DNA from: an uncultured Muribaculaceae bacterium
GTDB lineage: Bacteria > Bacteroidota > Bacteroidia > Bacteroidales > Muribaculaceae
Reading direction: 5' to 3'
DNA length: 64,000 bases
Assembly (NCBI GenBank): GCA_910587185.1
Contig: CAJULY010000001.1
Location: 248,001-312,000 of the forward strand
Shown here one piece after another: positions 10,025 through 18,363 of the stretch. Every line of letters begins with the position of its first letter. Position 1 is the stretch's first letter. Made by a program: the position numbers and the translations under genes. Under the pieces are notes generated by a model that worked only from the letters and a program-made list of their open reading frames with translations, ran no database searches and had not been told where the DNA came from.

Positions 10025-10154
10025 AGTTCAAAATATATAGTGTAAAAACGGTTTTTATCAATGTGTCATTCATTTAACAATCTTTGAGGAAAGTTGGTTG
10101 GGTCGAAACTGAAGTTTTTTTGTTATCCCTGCGGGTTTATTCCCCAAATATTGC

Positions 10155-10162
10155 TAATTTTG
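10155..10162 (+). promoter_or_regulatory. Probable -7 element for the 10.2-16.3 kb operon
   Basis: TAATTTTG matches TAnnTTTG exactly and lies 40 nt before the ATG of the DUF5106 gene. The expected -33 TTG is not clear at normal spacing. Confidence 0.45.
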
Positions 10163-10202
10163 TAATTGCAAAAATTTTGCCAGCCTCAATAGTTATCATA
10201 AC

Positions 10203-11114
10203 ATGAAAAAAACGATTTTAGCATTTCTCACTTTAGTCATATCGATTTCGGCCTCCGCTCAGGTCAACGGTGCCGTTTCACAACAGTTTTTCCAACTGCC
10301 GATTATCCCTGACTCGATAGTCTCCTTCCAGAACCGCTGTGATTTCATGGTCACCCACTACTGGGACTTCTGCGACCTGAAAAAAGCGTTCTCGTCACGT
10401 GACAAAATGGCAGATGCCTTCAAAATGTATATCTCATTCATGCCTTACGCTTCGGCTGACGTGGTCTTCAAATCGGTTGACAAATTCCTCGGCGGAATCT
10501 CGAAAAAGCCCGACGACATGCTTTTCATAGCCCGTCTGGCTGAAAACAACATCTACGCCGACACAGCCGAGTTCCAGAGCGAACAGCTTTACACTCATTT
10601 CATCGACGGAATCCTCAAGAGCAAGAAACTCGACAAAAACTCCAGGGAATATTACGAGAAACAGGCATCCGTGCTGCATAATTCCCAGGAAGGGATGATG
10701 GCGCCGTCCTTTGACATCACTGACAGCCAGGGCGCCAAAACCAAATTCGTCACCGACACCGCACAGTTCGCAACGCTGCTGATGTTCATGGTGCCGGGCG
10801 ACTCCGACGCCGAACTGGCCAAGACCCGCCTCAACGCCAACATCAAGACCTCGCAACTCGTCAAAAGCGGAATGCTCAAGATCTATTGCATCGCAACGAA
10901 AAACAACGGCGAGCGCTTCACGTCGCCCGAAGGATGGACATCGGGCTTCGCCCCCGGAATAGAGGAAATCTACGATGTCCGCAAGTCGCCCATGTTCTAC
11001 ATAATCAATTCCGAGGGAAAGATTCTGAAGAAAGGCAATGAACTTGAGCCGGTCCTGAACGTTATGCAACTTATCAGGATTCCCCGTAACAAAACCCAGC
11101 AAACCACCAACTGA
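10203..11114 (+). CDS. DUF5106 protein with thioredoxin-like C-terminal domain
   Basis: Exported protein of 303 residues with a signal peptide (MKKTILAFLTLVISISASAQ). The N-terminal part (about 30-165, with CDFMVTHYWDFCDLKKAF) matches the DUF5106 family common in Bacteroidales. The C-terminal part (about 168-290, from APSFDITDSQGAKTKF to SPMFYIINSEGKILKKG) has the shape of a TlpA/AhpC-like thioredoxin fold. The usual CxxC active site is missing, so it is unlikely to be a disulfide reductase and may only bind. It is first in a run of closely packed genes and is followed 8 nt later by a DoxX-like gene, which hints at an envelope redox or quality-control role. Confidence 0.8.
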   Translation: MKKTILAFLTLVISISASAQVNGAVSQQFFQLPIIPDSIVSFQNRCDFMVTHYWDFCDLKKAFSSRDKMADAFKMYISFMPYASADVVFKSVDKFLGGISKKPDDMLFIARLAENNIYADTAEFQSEQLYTHFIDGILKSKKLDKNSREYYEKQASVLHNSQEGMMAPSFDITDSQGAKTKFVTDTAQFATLLMFMVPGDSDAELAKTRLNANIKTSQLVKSGMLKIYCIATKNNGERFTSPEGWTSGFAPGIEEIYDVRKSPMFYIINSEGKILKKGNELEPVLNVMQLIRIPRNKTQQTTN

Positions 11115-11122
11115 TTCTACAG

Positions 11123-11635
11123 ATGAGAAAGTTTCAACAGTCACTGACGCGCCTCTATCTGAGGTTTTCAGGTTTTTCCTACACGAACATGGCCCGGCTT
11201 TTCATGCGCCTGTTCGTCGGCGTCATGTTCATGCAGTTCGGCATTCGCCATCTCGTCCACTACAATGAGCTTTCCTCATCTTTCCCGGCAATACTGGGCA
11301 TGTCGCCTGTCACAACTCTGACCATAATGATATGCATCGAGCTTATATGCTCGCTTCTCATAATGGTGGGATTCCTGACCAGGATTGCGACGATTCCGCC
11401 CATAATATCAATGATTGCCTCCGAGCTATATCTTCTGCATAACCCGGATTCATTTCCCACTGCCTCCTGGGCGATCGATTCGCCTCTGCCCGGCTATCTC
11501 CCCATAATGTTTATCGGCATCTTTCTCTTCATCCTGCTGGCAGGTCCCGGTAAAATTTCCGTGGATTATTTCATCTCCCTGTTTATAATCTCTCGGCAGA
11601 AACTTGACGAGAAAGAAGAGCTTGAAGAAGTCTGA
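11123..11635 (+). CDS. DoxX-family inner-membrane protein
   Basis: Four-helix inner-membrane protein of 170 residues. Hydrophobic segments lie at about 25-45, 62-85, 88-108 and 122-145, and the N-terminal [17 protein letters not shown] motif is typical of DoxX-like proteins. Members are associated with redox or thiol stress and quinone-linked processes, but a precise reaction is not established for this branch. It starts 8 nt after the DUF5106/thioredoxin-like gene and ends 2 nt before mnmA, so all three are probably cotranscribed. The C-terminal tail is acidic (DEKEELEEV). Confidence 0.85.
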   Translation: MRKFQQSLTRLYLRFSGFSYTNMARLFMRLFVGVMFMQFGIRHLVHYNELSSSFPAILGMSPVTTLTIMICIELICSLLIMVGFLTRIATIPPIISMIASELYLLHNPDSFPTASWAIDSPLPGYLPIMFIGIFLFILLAGPGKISVDYFISLFIISRQKLDEKEELEEV

Positions 11636-11637
11636 AC

Positions 11638-12717
11638 ATGAGAATAGCCGCATTGATTTCGGGAGGCGTTGACAGCGCGGTGGCGGTCCACAGACTCGTG
11701 GAACAGGGCCATGACGTCAGCCTCTTCTACATACGCATAGGTCTTGACAACGGCGAAGGAGACTGCTCGGCGGAAGAGGATCTTGAAATGTGTTCGCTCA
11801 TAGCGCGACGCTACGGATTGCCGCTGACTGAGGTGTCGCTCCATCAGGAATACTGGGACAACGTGATGCAATATGCTCTCGACACCGTCAAACAGGGCCT
11901 GACGCCGAACCCCGACGTGATGTGCAACCGCATGATAAAATTCGGATTCTTCGAGCAGCGCTGGGGCCATGAATTCGACAAGACGGCGACCGGACATTAT
12001 GCGTCAACTGCAGAGATCGACGGAAAGATTTTTCTTGCCACGGCTCCCGATCCCGTCAAGGACCAGACGGATTTTCTCTCGAGAATCACCTACGGCCAGC
12101 TGAGCCATCTGATGTTTCCGATAGGCGACCTGCCGAAATCGGAAGTGCGCCGCATAGCCCGCGAAGTCAACATGCCCAACGCCTACCGCCGCGACAGCCA
12201 GGGAATATGCTTTCTCGGGAAAATCAACTACAACGATTTCATCCGCCGCCATCTGGGTGAAAAGCCCGGAGCTATCGTGGAAATAGAGACCGGAAAGAAA
12301 CTCGGAGAGCACCGCGGCTACTGGTTTCATACCATAGGCCAGCGCAAAGGCCTCGGGCTCAGCGGCGGCCCGTGGTATGTCGTGAAGAAGTGCATCCCCG
12401 ACAATGTCATCTATGTCTCGCGCGGCTACGACACGGAAAAACAGTATGGCCACACCATCCACCTCGACGAGATGCACTGGATAACCCTCGATCCTTGGGC
12501 TGAGAAATGTCAGTCCGCGGAAATCGCGTTCAAGAACCGCCACTCCCCCGAATTCATAGCCGGAAGGCTCACCAGGATCGCCGACAGGGAATATGTCATA
12601 GAAAGCGACACGCGGATCCAGGGCATAGCACCGGGCCAGTTCACTTCCATATATTCCCCTGACCGCCGCCTATGCTACGGCAGCGGCATAATAACCGGCC
12701 GGGAAATAAAACCATAA
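11638..12717 (+). CDS. mnmA: tRNA-specific 2-thiouridylase MnmA
   Basis: Cytoplasmic enzyme (359 aa) that thiolates U34 of tRNA-Lys, -Glu and -Gln using ATP and sulfur relayed from a cysteine desulfurase. The PP-loop SGGVDS is at residues 8-13. The catalytic Cys pair is present: C96 in NPDVMCN and C191 in GICFLG. The TGHYA tRNA-contact motif is near 118. The C-terminal beta-barrels match the family, and the length is normal. It starts 2 nt after the DoxX-like gene. Bacteroidetes genomes often carry two mnmA paralogues, so another copy may exist outside the window. Confidence 0.96.
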   Translation: MRIAALISGGVDSAVAVHRLVEQGHDVSLFYIRIGLDNGEGDCSAEEDLEMCSLIARRYGLPLTEVSLHQEYWDNVMQYALDTVKQGLTPNPDVMCNRMIKFGFFEQRWGHEFDKTATGHYASTAEIDGKIFLATAPDPVKDQTDFLSRITYGQLSHLMFPIGDLPKSEVRRIAREVNMPNAYRRDSQGICFLGKINYNDFIRRHLGEKPGAIVEIETGKKLGEHRGYWFHTIGQRKGLGLSGGPWYVVKKCIPDNVIYVSRGYDTEKQYGHTIHLDEMHWITLDPWAEKCQSAEIAFKNRHSPEFIAGRLTRIADREYVIESDTRIQGIAPGQFTSIYSPDRRLCYGSGIITGREIKP

Positions 12718-12746
12718 CCGAAATCCGCTCATCACCCCCCTCGACC

Positions 12747-13373
12747 ATGAATAAAGACAGAATCCGCCTAAAGGTACTCGGAATTTCCTATTCGCAGATA
12801 CAGTCAGGAGCCTACGCTCTGATTCTCGCCCAGATAGGCGGTCCTTACAGGATACCGGTCGTCATAGGCGCGGCTGAAGCCCAGTCCATCGCGCTGAGAA
12901 TGGAAAGCATTACTCCGCCACGCCCTATGACCCATGACCTCTTTGTCAGTTTCGCACATGCTTTCGGCATCAAATTGCGCGAGGTTTTCATCTATCGTTT
13001 TGAAGACGGCATCTTTTCTTCAGAACTCACATTTTCCGACGATGAACGCACGATAGTCATCGATTCACGCACTTCCGACGCCATAGCCATAGCGATGCGC
13101 ACAGGCGCGCCTATTTTCACCACTCCGGAAATTCTCGAGGAAACAGGATTCCTTCTCGAGGAAAGCTCTCAGGAGGACGAGGACGAGGCGGCCGCAGCCG
13201 ATGCACCGGTCTTCGTTGAAGAAGAGGATGACATCGCCGACGGCGAGCCCGCTCCGAAAATCGAAAACTACACCGTCGAGGAACTGCAGAAACTTCTCGC
13301 CCGGCTGATCGAACAGGAAAACTACGAAGAAGCTGCACGCGTCAACGAGATTATAAAACGTAAACAAAAATAA
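12747..13373 (+). CDS. DUF151 bifunctional-nuclease family protein with UVR tail
   Basis: Protein of 208 residues from the ATG of MNKDRIRLKVLGISYSQ; the longer open frame upstream overlaps the mnmA end and lacks support. Residues 1-130 form the DUF151 (BFN) domain, recognisable from the VVIGAAEAQSIAL and SRTSDAIAIAMRTGAPIF motifs. An acidic linker (about 140-175) follows, then a UvrB/UvrC-type UVR motif (LIEQENYEEAARVNEIIKR) at the C-terminus. Plant and bacterial relatives have reported nuclease activity, and UVR motifs mediate protein contacts, so a nucleic-acid role is plausible. It lies between mnmA and the nucleoside permease. Confidence 0.9.
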   Translation: MNKDRIRLKVLGISYSQIQSGAYALILAQIGGPYRIPVVIGAAEAQSIALRMESITPPRPMTHDLFVSFAHAFGIKLREVFIYRFEDGIFSSELTFSDDERTIVIDSRTSDAIAIAMRTGAPIFTTPEILEETGFLLEESSQEDEDEAAAADAPVFVEEEDDIADGEPAPKIENYTVEELQKLLARLIEQENYEEAARVNEIIKRKQK

Positions 13374-13396
13374 ACCAGTCACATCCTTAAAGAGCT

Positions 13397-14794
13397 ATGT
13401 CAGCAGTAAAAGCCAAACTGGCCACAATGAACTTTCTGGAATTCGCCGTATGGGGCGCCTATCTGACCTGTATGGGCAATTACCTCGGCAAAGCCGGAAT
13501 GGGAACCGAAATAGCGTGGTTCTATGCCATCCAGGGCATCGTTTCAATCTTCATGCCCACGATCATGGGAATCATAGCCGACAAACTGATCCAGCCGCAG
13601 CGGCTTCTCGGAATATGCCATCTTATAGCGGGTCTCTCCATGATCGGTCTCTTCTACATAGGACTGACATCCCCGCAGCCTGACAAGACTCTTTTCATTG
13701 CCATCTATACCCTGAGTGTAGCCTTCTACATGCCGACGCTCGCGCTCTCCAACACCACCGCCTTCACCACACTGAAGCGTAACGGACTTGACACTGTCAA
13801 GGACTTTCCTCCCATCCGCGTGCTCGGAACCGTCGGGTTCATCATTACCATGTGGTTTGTCAACTGCGCCACCTTCTCCAACGGTTCCTTCGGATTCACT
13901 CTCGCGCCTGACCCCTCGAAATTCCAATATACCTACATGCAGTTCCTCGTGTCGGGAATATTGAGCGTGATCATGTTCCTCTACTGCATGACACTGCCTG
14001 CCTGTCCGATTGTCAAAGGAAAGAAGCAGACTCTGTCGGAATCTCTGGGGCTCAACGCTTTCAGATTGTTCAAGAACCGCCAGATGGCTCTGTTTTTCGT
14101 CTTCTCTATGCTGCTCGGCATGTCGCTGCAGATTACCAACGGTTTTGCCGGGCCGTTCCTGACCCATTTCCAGAGTTTCACTGACCCGGTTGTCAAGAGC
14201 AGTTTCGCCGCCACCAACTCTACCATGCTCGTTTCCATTTCCCAGATCTCGGAAGCGCTCTGCATACTTCTGATTCCCTTCTTTCTGAAGCGTTACGGCA
14301 TCAAGACCGTCATGATGATAGCCATGACGGCATGGGTCCTCCGGTTCGGTCTTTTCGGCCTCGGCGCTCCCGCGTTCCCCGGTGTGATACTTTTCATTCT
14401 CTCCTGCATAGTCTATGGTGTGGCCTTCGACTTCTTCAATGTTTCCGGAGGCCTTTACGTTGACCAGAAATGCGATCCCTCGACCAAAGCTTCAGCCCAG
14501 GGACTCTTCATGCTGATGACAAACGGCCTCGGAGCCACTATAGGCACTCTTGCCGCCGGAGCCGTTGTCAACCATTTCTGCCACTGGGAATCGTTCGTGA
14601 TCGACGGTAAGGAAATGTCGTTTCAGGTAGGCGACTGGACATCGGTCTGGTATATTTTCGCCGCATACGCCCTAGTGGTAGCCGTGCTTTTCTGGATTCT
14701 TTTCAAGGATAAGAAAGACAAGCCTTCGGCTGACCGCGACAATGTCGTCAATCTGGGAGAGGAACCTGACGGATATATAGACGCCAAGATATGA
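13397..14794 (+). CDS. Nucleoside:H+ symporter, MFS NupG-like
   Basis: Inner-membrane transporter of 465 residues with about 12 hydrophobic helices in two halves, matching the Nuc_H_symport family (KLATMNFLEFAVWGAYLTCMG at the N-terminus; GLYVDQKCDPSTKASAQGLF in the second half). It imports purine and pyrimidine nucleosides using the proton gradient. The start codon lies 23 nt after the DUF151 stop. The stop overlaps the start of rsmE by 4 nt (ATGA), a sign of translational coupling. Gut Bacteroidales often keep this permease beside DUF151, so the arrangement is probably conserved. Confidence 0.9.
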   Translation: MSAVKAKLATMNFLEFAVWGAYLTCMGNYLGKAGMGTEIAWFYAIQGIVSIFMPTIMGIIADKLIQPQRLLGICHLIAGLSMIGLFYIGLTSPQPDKTLFIAIYTLSVAFYMPTLALSNTTAFTTLKRNGLDTVKDFPPIRVLGTVGFIITMWFVNCATFSNGSFGFTLAPDPSKFQYTYMQFLVSGILSVIMFLYCMTLPACPIVKGKKQTLSESLGLNAFRLFKNRQMALFFVFSMLLGMSLQITNGFAGPFLTHFQSFTDPVVKSSFAATNSTMLVSISQISEALCILLIPFFLKRYGIKTVMMIAMTAWVLRFGLFGLGAPAFPGVILFILSCIVYGVAFDFFNVSGGLYVDQKCDPSTKASAQGLFMLMTNGLGATIGTLAAGAVVNHFCHWESFVIDGKEMSFQVGDWTSVWYIFAAYALVVAVLFWILFKDKKDKPSADRDNVVNLGEEPDGYIDAKI

Positions 14795-15504
14795 TTCTTT
14801 TCTACGCCCCCGACATTGAACAGACCCTGACACTTCCCGAAAGCGATTCCCAACATGCCATCAGGGTTCTCCGCATGAAGGAAGGTGAGGAAATCGCCGT
14901 TATCGACGGGCGAGGCCATCGCTTCATCTGCCGTATTGCGGCCGCTCATCCCAAGCATGCGTCCGTTGTCATCGACCGTGTGGAAGCGATGCCCCTTTCG
15001 TGGCCGCAATCGATTACAATAGCCGTGGCGCCGACAAAACACATCGACCGCATGGAGTGGCTGGTGGAAAAACTCACCGAAATAGGAGTCAACCGCATAG
15101 TGCCTCTGCTGGGCCGACGCTCCGAACGCAAGGAAATCAAAGTCGAGCGTCTTGAAAAGATTGCTGTCTCCGCCATGAAACAGTCGCTGAAAGCCGTTCT
15201 TCCACGGATTGACGCTATGACCCCCGTGAGCCGCTTCATTGCCGAATGTGACTCCCGGCAGCGCTTCATCGCACATTGCGACGACTCTCTCGAAAGACGT
15301 CTGCTCTCACGCGAATACATTCCGCTGACCGATGTAGCCCTCATGATAGGACCCGAAGGCGATTTCGCTCCAGAGGAGATCGAAAGCGCCCTTGAGGCCG
15401 GATGGAACCCCGTGAGTCTCGGAGATAACCGACTTCGCACTGAGACTGCTGCCCTTGTAGGCTGCGACACATTCCACATCTGTGATCAAATCAAATCATT
15501 ATGA
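14791..15504 (+). CDS. rsmE: 16S rRNA (uracil-1498-N3)-methyltransferase RsmE
   Basis: SPOUT-class SAM-dependent methyltransferase (237 aa) that modifies U1498 of 16S rRNA. An N-terminal PUA-like RNA-binding domain (about 1-70, with SQHAIRVLRMKEG) precedes the knotted catalytic domain, whose SAM-site motifs LMIGPEGDFAPEE and VSLGDNRLRTETAAL are intact near the C-terminus. The start overlaps the permease stop and its own stop overlaps the kdsA start (both ATGA), so three successive genes are translationally coupled. Confidence 0.95.
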   Translation: MILFYAPDIEQTLTLPESDSQHAIRVLRMKEGEEIAVIDGRGHRFICRIAAAHPKHASVVIDRVEAMPLSWPQSITIAVAPTKHIDRMEWLVEKLTEIGVNRIVPLLGRRSERKEIKVERLEKIAVSAMKQSLKAVLPRIDAMTPVSRFIAECDSRQRFIAHCDDSLERRLLSREYIPLTDVALMIGPEGDFAPEEIESALEAGWNPVSLGDNRLRTETAALVGCDTFHICDQIKSL

Positions 15505-16316
15505 ACCAGAATATCATCCACTCTCTTTCCAAATCCGACAATTTTTTTCTTCTTGCCGGTCCCTGCGTGATCGAAGGCGAAAAAATGGCTCTCGATATCG
15601 CCGAGCAGATTGTCAAAACTACTGACCGTCTGAATATTCCCTATATATTCAAAGGATCATATCGCAAAGCCAACCGTTCGCGTCTCGACTCGTTCACGGG
15701 CATAGGCGACATCGAGGCTCTGAAGATACTCGCCAAAGTCCGCGAAACTTTCGGATGTCCCGTGGTAACCGACATTCATTCTCCCGCCGAGGCCGACATG
15801 GCTGCGGAATTTGTCGATGTCCTCCAGATTCCCGCTTTTCTTTGCCGTCAGACCGATCTCCTTGTAGCGGCCGCCCGCACCGGAAAGACCGTCAACATCA
15901 AGAAGGGCCAGTTCCTCTCGCCTGAAGCCATGCAGTTCGCCGTTCAGAAAGTGCGCGACTGCGGCAACATGAAAGTAGCCGTCACCGAACGCGGCGTCAG
16001 CTTCGGCTATCACGATCTGATTGTGGATTACCGCGGAATTCCCGAAATGCAGTCATTCGGCTGTCCCGTCATACTCGATGCCACCCACTCCCTGCAGCAG
16101 CCGAACCAGTCCAGGGGTGTCACCGGCGGACAGCCCGAGATGATAGAGACCATAGCCCGCGCGGGTATAGCAGTGGGTGTTGACGGACTCTTCCTCGAAA
16201 CGCATCCCGATCCCGCAAACGCGAAAAGCGACGGAGCCAACATGCTGCCCCTCGAGCAACTCCCGGCCCTTCTGGAAAAGCTCTGCGCCATCCGCCGCAC
16301 CGTCGCCTCCTTCTGA
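15501..16316 (+). CDS. kdsA: 3-deoxy-D-manno-octulosonate 8-phosphate synthase KdsA
   Basis: Condenses phosphoenolpyruvate with arabinose 5-phosphate to make Kdo-8-phosphate, the first committed step to the Kdo of lipid A-linked core. The 271-residue TIM barrel has the LLAGPCVIEGE start, KGSYRKANRS phosphate-binding stretch, TDIHSP, KKGQFLSP and the VILDATHSLQQP motif. It is the last gene of the 10.2-16.3 kb run, overlaps rsmE by 4 nt, and is followed 25 nt later by a strong terminator. Confidence 0.97.
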   Translation: MNQNIIHSLSKSDNFFLLAGPCVIEGEKMALDIAEQIVKTTDRLNIPYIFKGSYRKANRSRLDSFTGIGDIEALKILAKVRETFGCPVVTDIHSPAEADMAAEFVDVLQIPAFLCRQTDLLVAAARTGKTVNIKKGQFLSPEAMQFAVQKVRDCGNMKVAVTERGVSFGYHDLIVDYRGIPEMQSFGCPVILDATHSLQQPNQSRGVTGGQPEMIETIARAGIAVGVDGLFLETHPDPANAKSDGANMLPLEQLPALLEKLCAIRRTVASF

Positions 16317-16340
16317 ATCTTTCAGAATTTCAGACAAAAT

Positions 16341-16377
16341 AAAACCTCCGGGTGATTCTGATTTCACCCGGAGGTTT
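16341..16377. terminator. Bidirectional intrinsic terminator between kdsA and the phosphosugar mutase
   Basis: AAACCTCCGGGTGA and its exact complement TCACCCGGAGGTTT pair around a 9-nt loop. The arms are A-rich and T-rich at the outer ends, so it can serve both convergent genes. Confidence 0.88.
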
Positions 16378-16398
16378 ATTTCATTCAGCCGTCAGCGA

Positions 16399-18150
16399 TC
16401 AGATGCCGAGATCTTTCTTGACTGCCTCGATCTTCTTGTCGGCGCGCTCGTTGGCTGCGTCATAATCGTCGGCAGAAGCCATCTTGTCATGCACTTCGAT
16501 GTAGAACTTGATCTTCGGTTCGGTTCCTGAAGGACGGATTGAGACTTTCGTTCCGTCGGCGGTGAAGTATTGGAGAACATTTGAGAAGACGGGCATATCC
16601 ATCTTTTCAGTAGTTCCCTCGGCCACATTTGTCAGAGTCAGGGAATCGTAGTCCTTGATGACAGCGACAGGGCTTCCGCCAAGTTCTTTCGGAGGATTGG
16701 CGCGGAATTCCTTCATCATGGCCTGGATCTCTTCGGCGCCGGCTTTACCGGTGCGTACGACCGATATACCCTTCTCATGCGAGTAGCCATACTTCATGTA
16801 GATGTCCTGAAGCATTTCGAGGAAGTCCATTCCTTTTTCCTTTGCCCAGGCAAGAGCCTCGGCCATAAGAGAGATGGCCGAAACGGCGTCCTTGTCGCGG
16901 CAGAAATCTTCAGCGAGGAAACCGTAGCTCTCTTCGCCTCCGCCGAGATAACGGGCTTTGCCTTCGTTGGCGGCAATGACAGCTGCGATCCATTTGAAGC
17001 CGGTGTAGCAGTCATACATGGTGATGTTGTTCTTGTCAGCGATCGACTTGATAGTCTCGGTGGTCACGATTGTCTTGACGATATATTCCTTACCGGTCAG
17101 ACGTCCGAGTTCGGCATTGCGAGTCATGATGTAGTTCAGAAGGATCATCACGATCTGGTTGCCGTTGATAAGCACGTATTCGCCCTTCTTGTCACGGAGA
17201 ACGACACCGATACGGTCAGCGTCGGGGTCGGAAGCCATCACGAGATCAGCGCCCACTTCCTTGGCCTTGGCTATGGCCATAGCCATTGCGGGAGCGTTTT
17301 CAGGATTGGGCGACTCTACTGTCGGGAAATCACCGGAAGTCACGTCCTGTTCGGGAACATGGATGATGTTCTCGAAACCGTAGTTCTTGAGGCTCTGAGG
17401 AATGAGATAGACACCTGTTCCGTGGATAGGCGTATAGACAATCTTCAGATCGCGATGTTTAGCGATAGCCTCGGGGCTGAGGGAAAGGCCTTTGATCTCG
17501 GCGAGGAACGCATCGTCGATCTCCTTGCCGATGATCTGGATTTTGTCGGGGTTGGCGGTGAACTTGATCTCTTCCACTCCGCTGATGCGGTTCACATGGT
17601 CGATGATGTTGACATCGTGGGGATTGATGATCTGGGCGCCGTCTTCCCAGTAAGCCTTGTAGCCGTTATATTCTTTGGGGTTGTGGGAAGCGGTTATATT
17701 GACACCGCTCTGGCATCCGAGGTGACGGATGGCGAACGATAGTTCGGGAGTGGGGCGGAAACTGTCGAAGAGATATGCCTTGATTCCGTTTGCCGAGAAG
17801 ATAGCGGCAACTATTTCAGCGAATTTGCGGGAATTGTTGCGTACGTCGTGGCCAACAGCAACCTTGATCTCGGGAAGATCGGCAAAAGCCTCCTTCAGAT
17901 AATTTGCCAGACCCTGGGTGGCTGCGCCGACAGTGTATATATTCATGCGGTTCGAGCCGGCACCCATGATTCCGCGGAGACCGCCCGTTCCGAATTCAAG
18001 ATCGCGATAGAAAGAGTCTATAAGCTCGGTTTTGTCAGGATTGTCAAGCATCCGCTTAACCTCTGCGCGGGTTTCGGCATCGTAGCCTTCGCCAAGCCAT
18101 TTCTCGGCCTTGGCAATTACTGACTTCAAGAGTTCATCGTTATTTTCCAT
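16399..18150 (-). CDS. Phosphosugar mutase (phosphoglucomutase/phosphomannomutase family)
   Basis: Alpha-D-phosphohexomutase of 583 residues that interconverts hexose 1- and 6-phosphates, feeding glycolysis and nucleotide-sugar synthesis. All four family signatures are present: the phosphoserine loop TASHNPKEYNG (S155), the metal loop DPDADRIG (308-315), the sugar loop GGGEESYGF (about 403-411) and the C-terminal phosphate loop RPSGTEPKIKF. The length fits the large PgcA-like branch rather than the 450-residue GlmM branch. It stands alone and converges on kdsA across a shared terminator. Glucose or mannose preference cannot be decided from sequence. Confidence 0.94.
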   Translation of the reverse strand: MENNDELLKSVIAKAEKWLGEGYDAETRAEVKRMLDNPDKTELIDSFYRDLEFGTGGLRGIMGAGSNRMNIYTVGAATQGLANYLKEAFADLPEIKVAVGHDVRNNSRKFAEIVAAIFSANGIKAYLFDSFRPTPELSFAIRHLGCQSGVNITASHNPKEYNGYKAYWEDGAQIINPHDVNIIDHVNRISGVEEIKFTANPDKIQIIGKEIDDAFLAEIKGLSLSPEAIAKHRDLKIVYTPIHGTGVYLIPQSLKNYGFENIIHVPEQDVTSGDFPTVESPNPENAPAMAMAIAKAKEVGADLVMASDPDADRIGVVLRDKKGEYVLINGNQIVMILLNYIMTRNAELGRLTGKEYIVKTIVTTETIKSIADKNNITMYDCYTGFKWIAAVIAANEGKARYLGGGEESYGFLAEDFCRDKDAVSAISLMAEALAWAKEKGMDFLEMLQDIYMKYGYSHEKGISVVRTGKAGAEEIQAMMKEFRANPPKELGGSPVAVIKDYDSLTLTNVAEGTTEKMDMPVFSNVLQYFTADGTKVSIRPSGTEPKIKFYIEVHDKMASADDYDAANERADKKIEAVKKDLGI

Positions 18151-18314
18151 ATTGTAAGTTATTTAAGGATTTGAATTCCGGTTGTTAGAAAGACAGCACG
18201 AGGCTGACAAGCAAATTTAAATAAAAATCCTCATATTGGCAAAGAATAGGAAATGTTTTTGCAAATTATTGTGAATGACATTCATATCATACACGGAATG
18301 TCGCGGATTTTTAC

Positions 18315-18322
18315 TAACTTTG
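18315..18322 (+). promoter_or_regulatory. Probable -7 element for the GH92 operon
   Basis: TAACTTTG matches TAnnTTTG and lies about 42 nt before the chosen ATG at 18364. No clear TTG sits 20 nt upstream. Because it lies inside the longer open frame, it argues against an earlier start. The surrounding 213-bp gap (18151-18363) holds no gene. Confidence 0.5.
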
Positions 18323-18363
18323 TGAATTATAACCAAAACAATCCTGTAACTAATACCCCCGAT

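Noticed and set aside
16777..17742. 321-codon plus-strand frame inside the phosphosugar mutase
   Set aside because: Antisense shadow with no start signal or family; the mutase signatures cover the same span.
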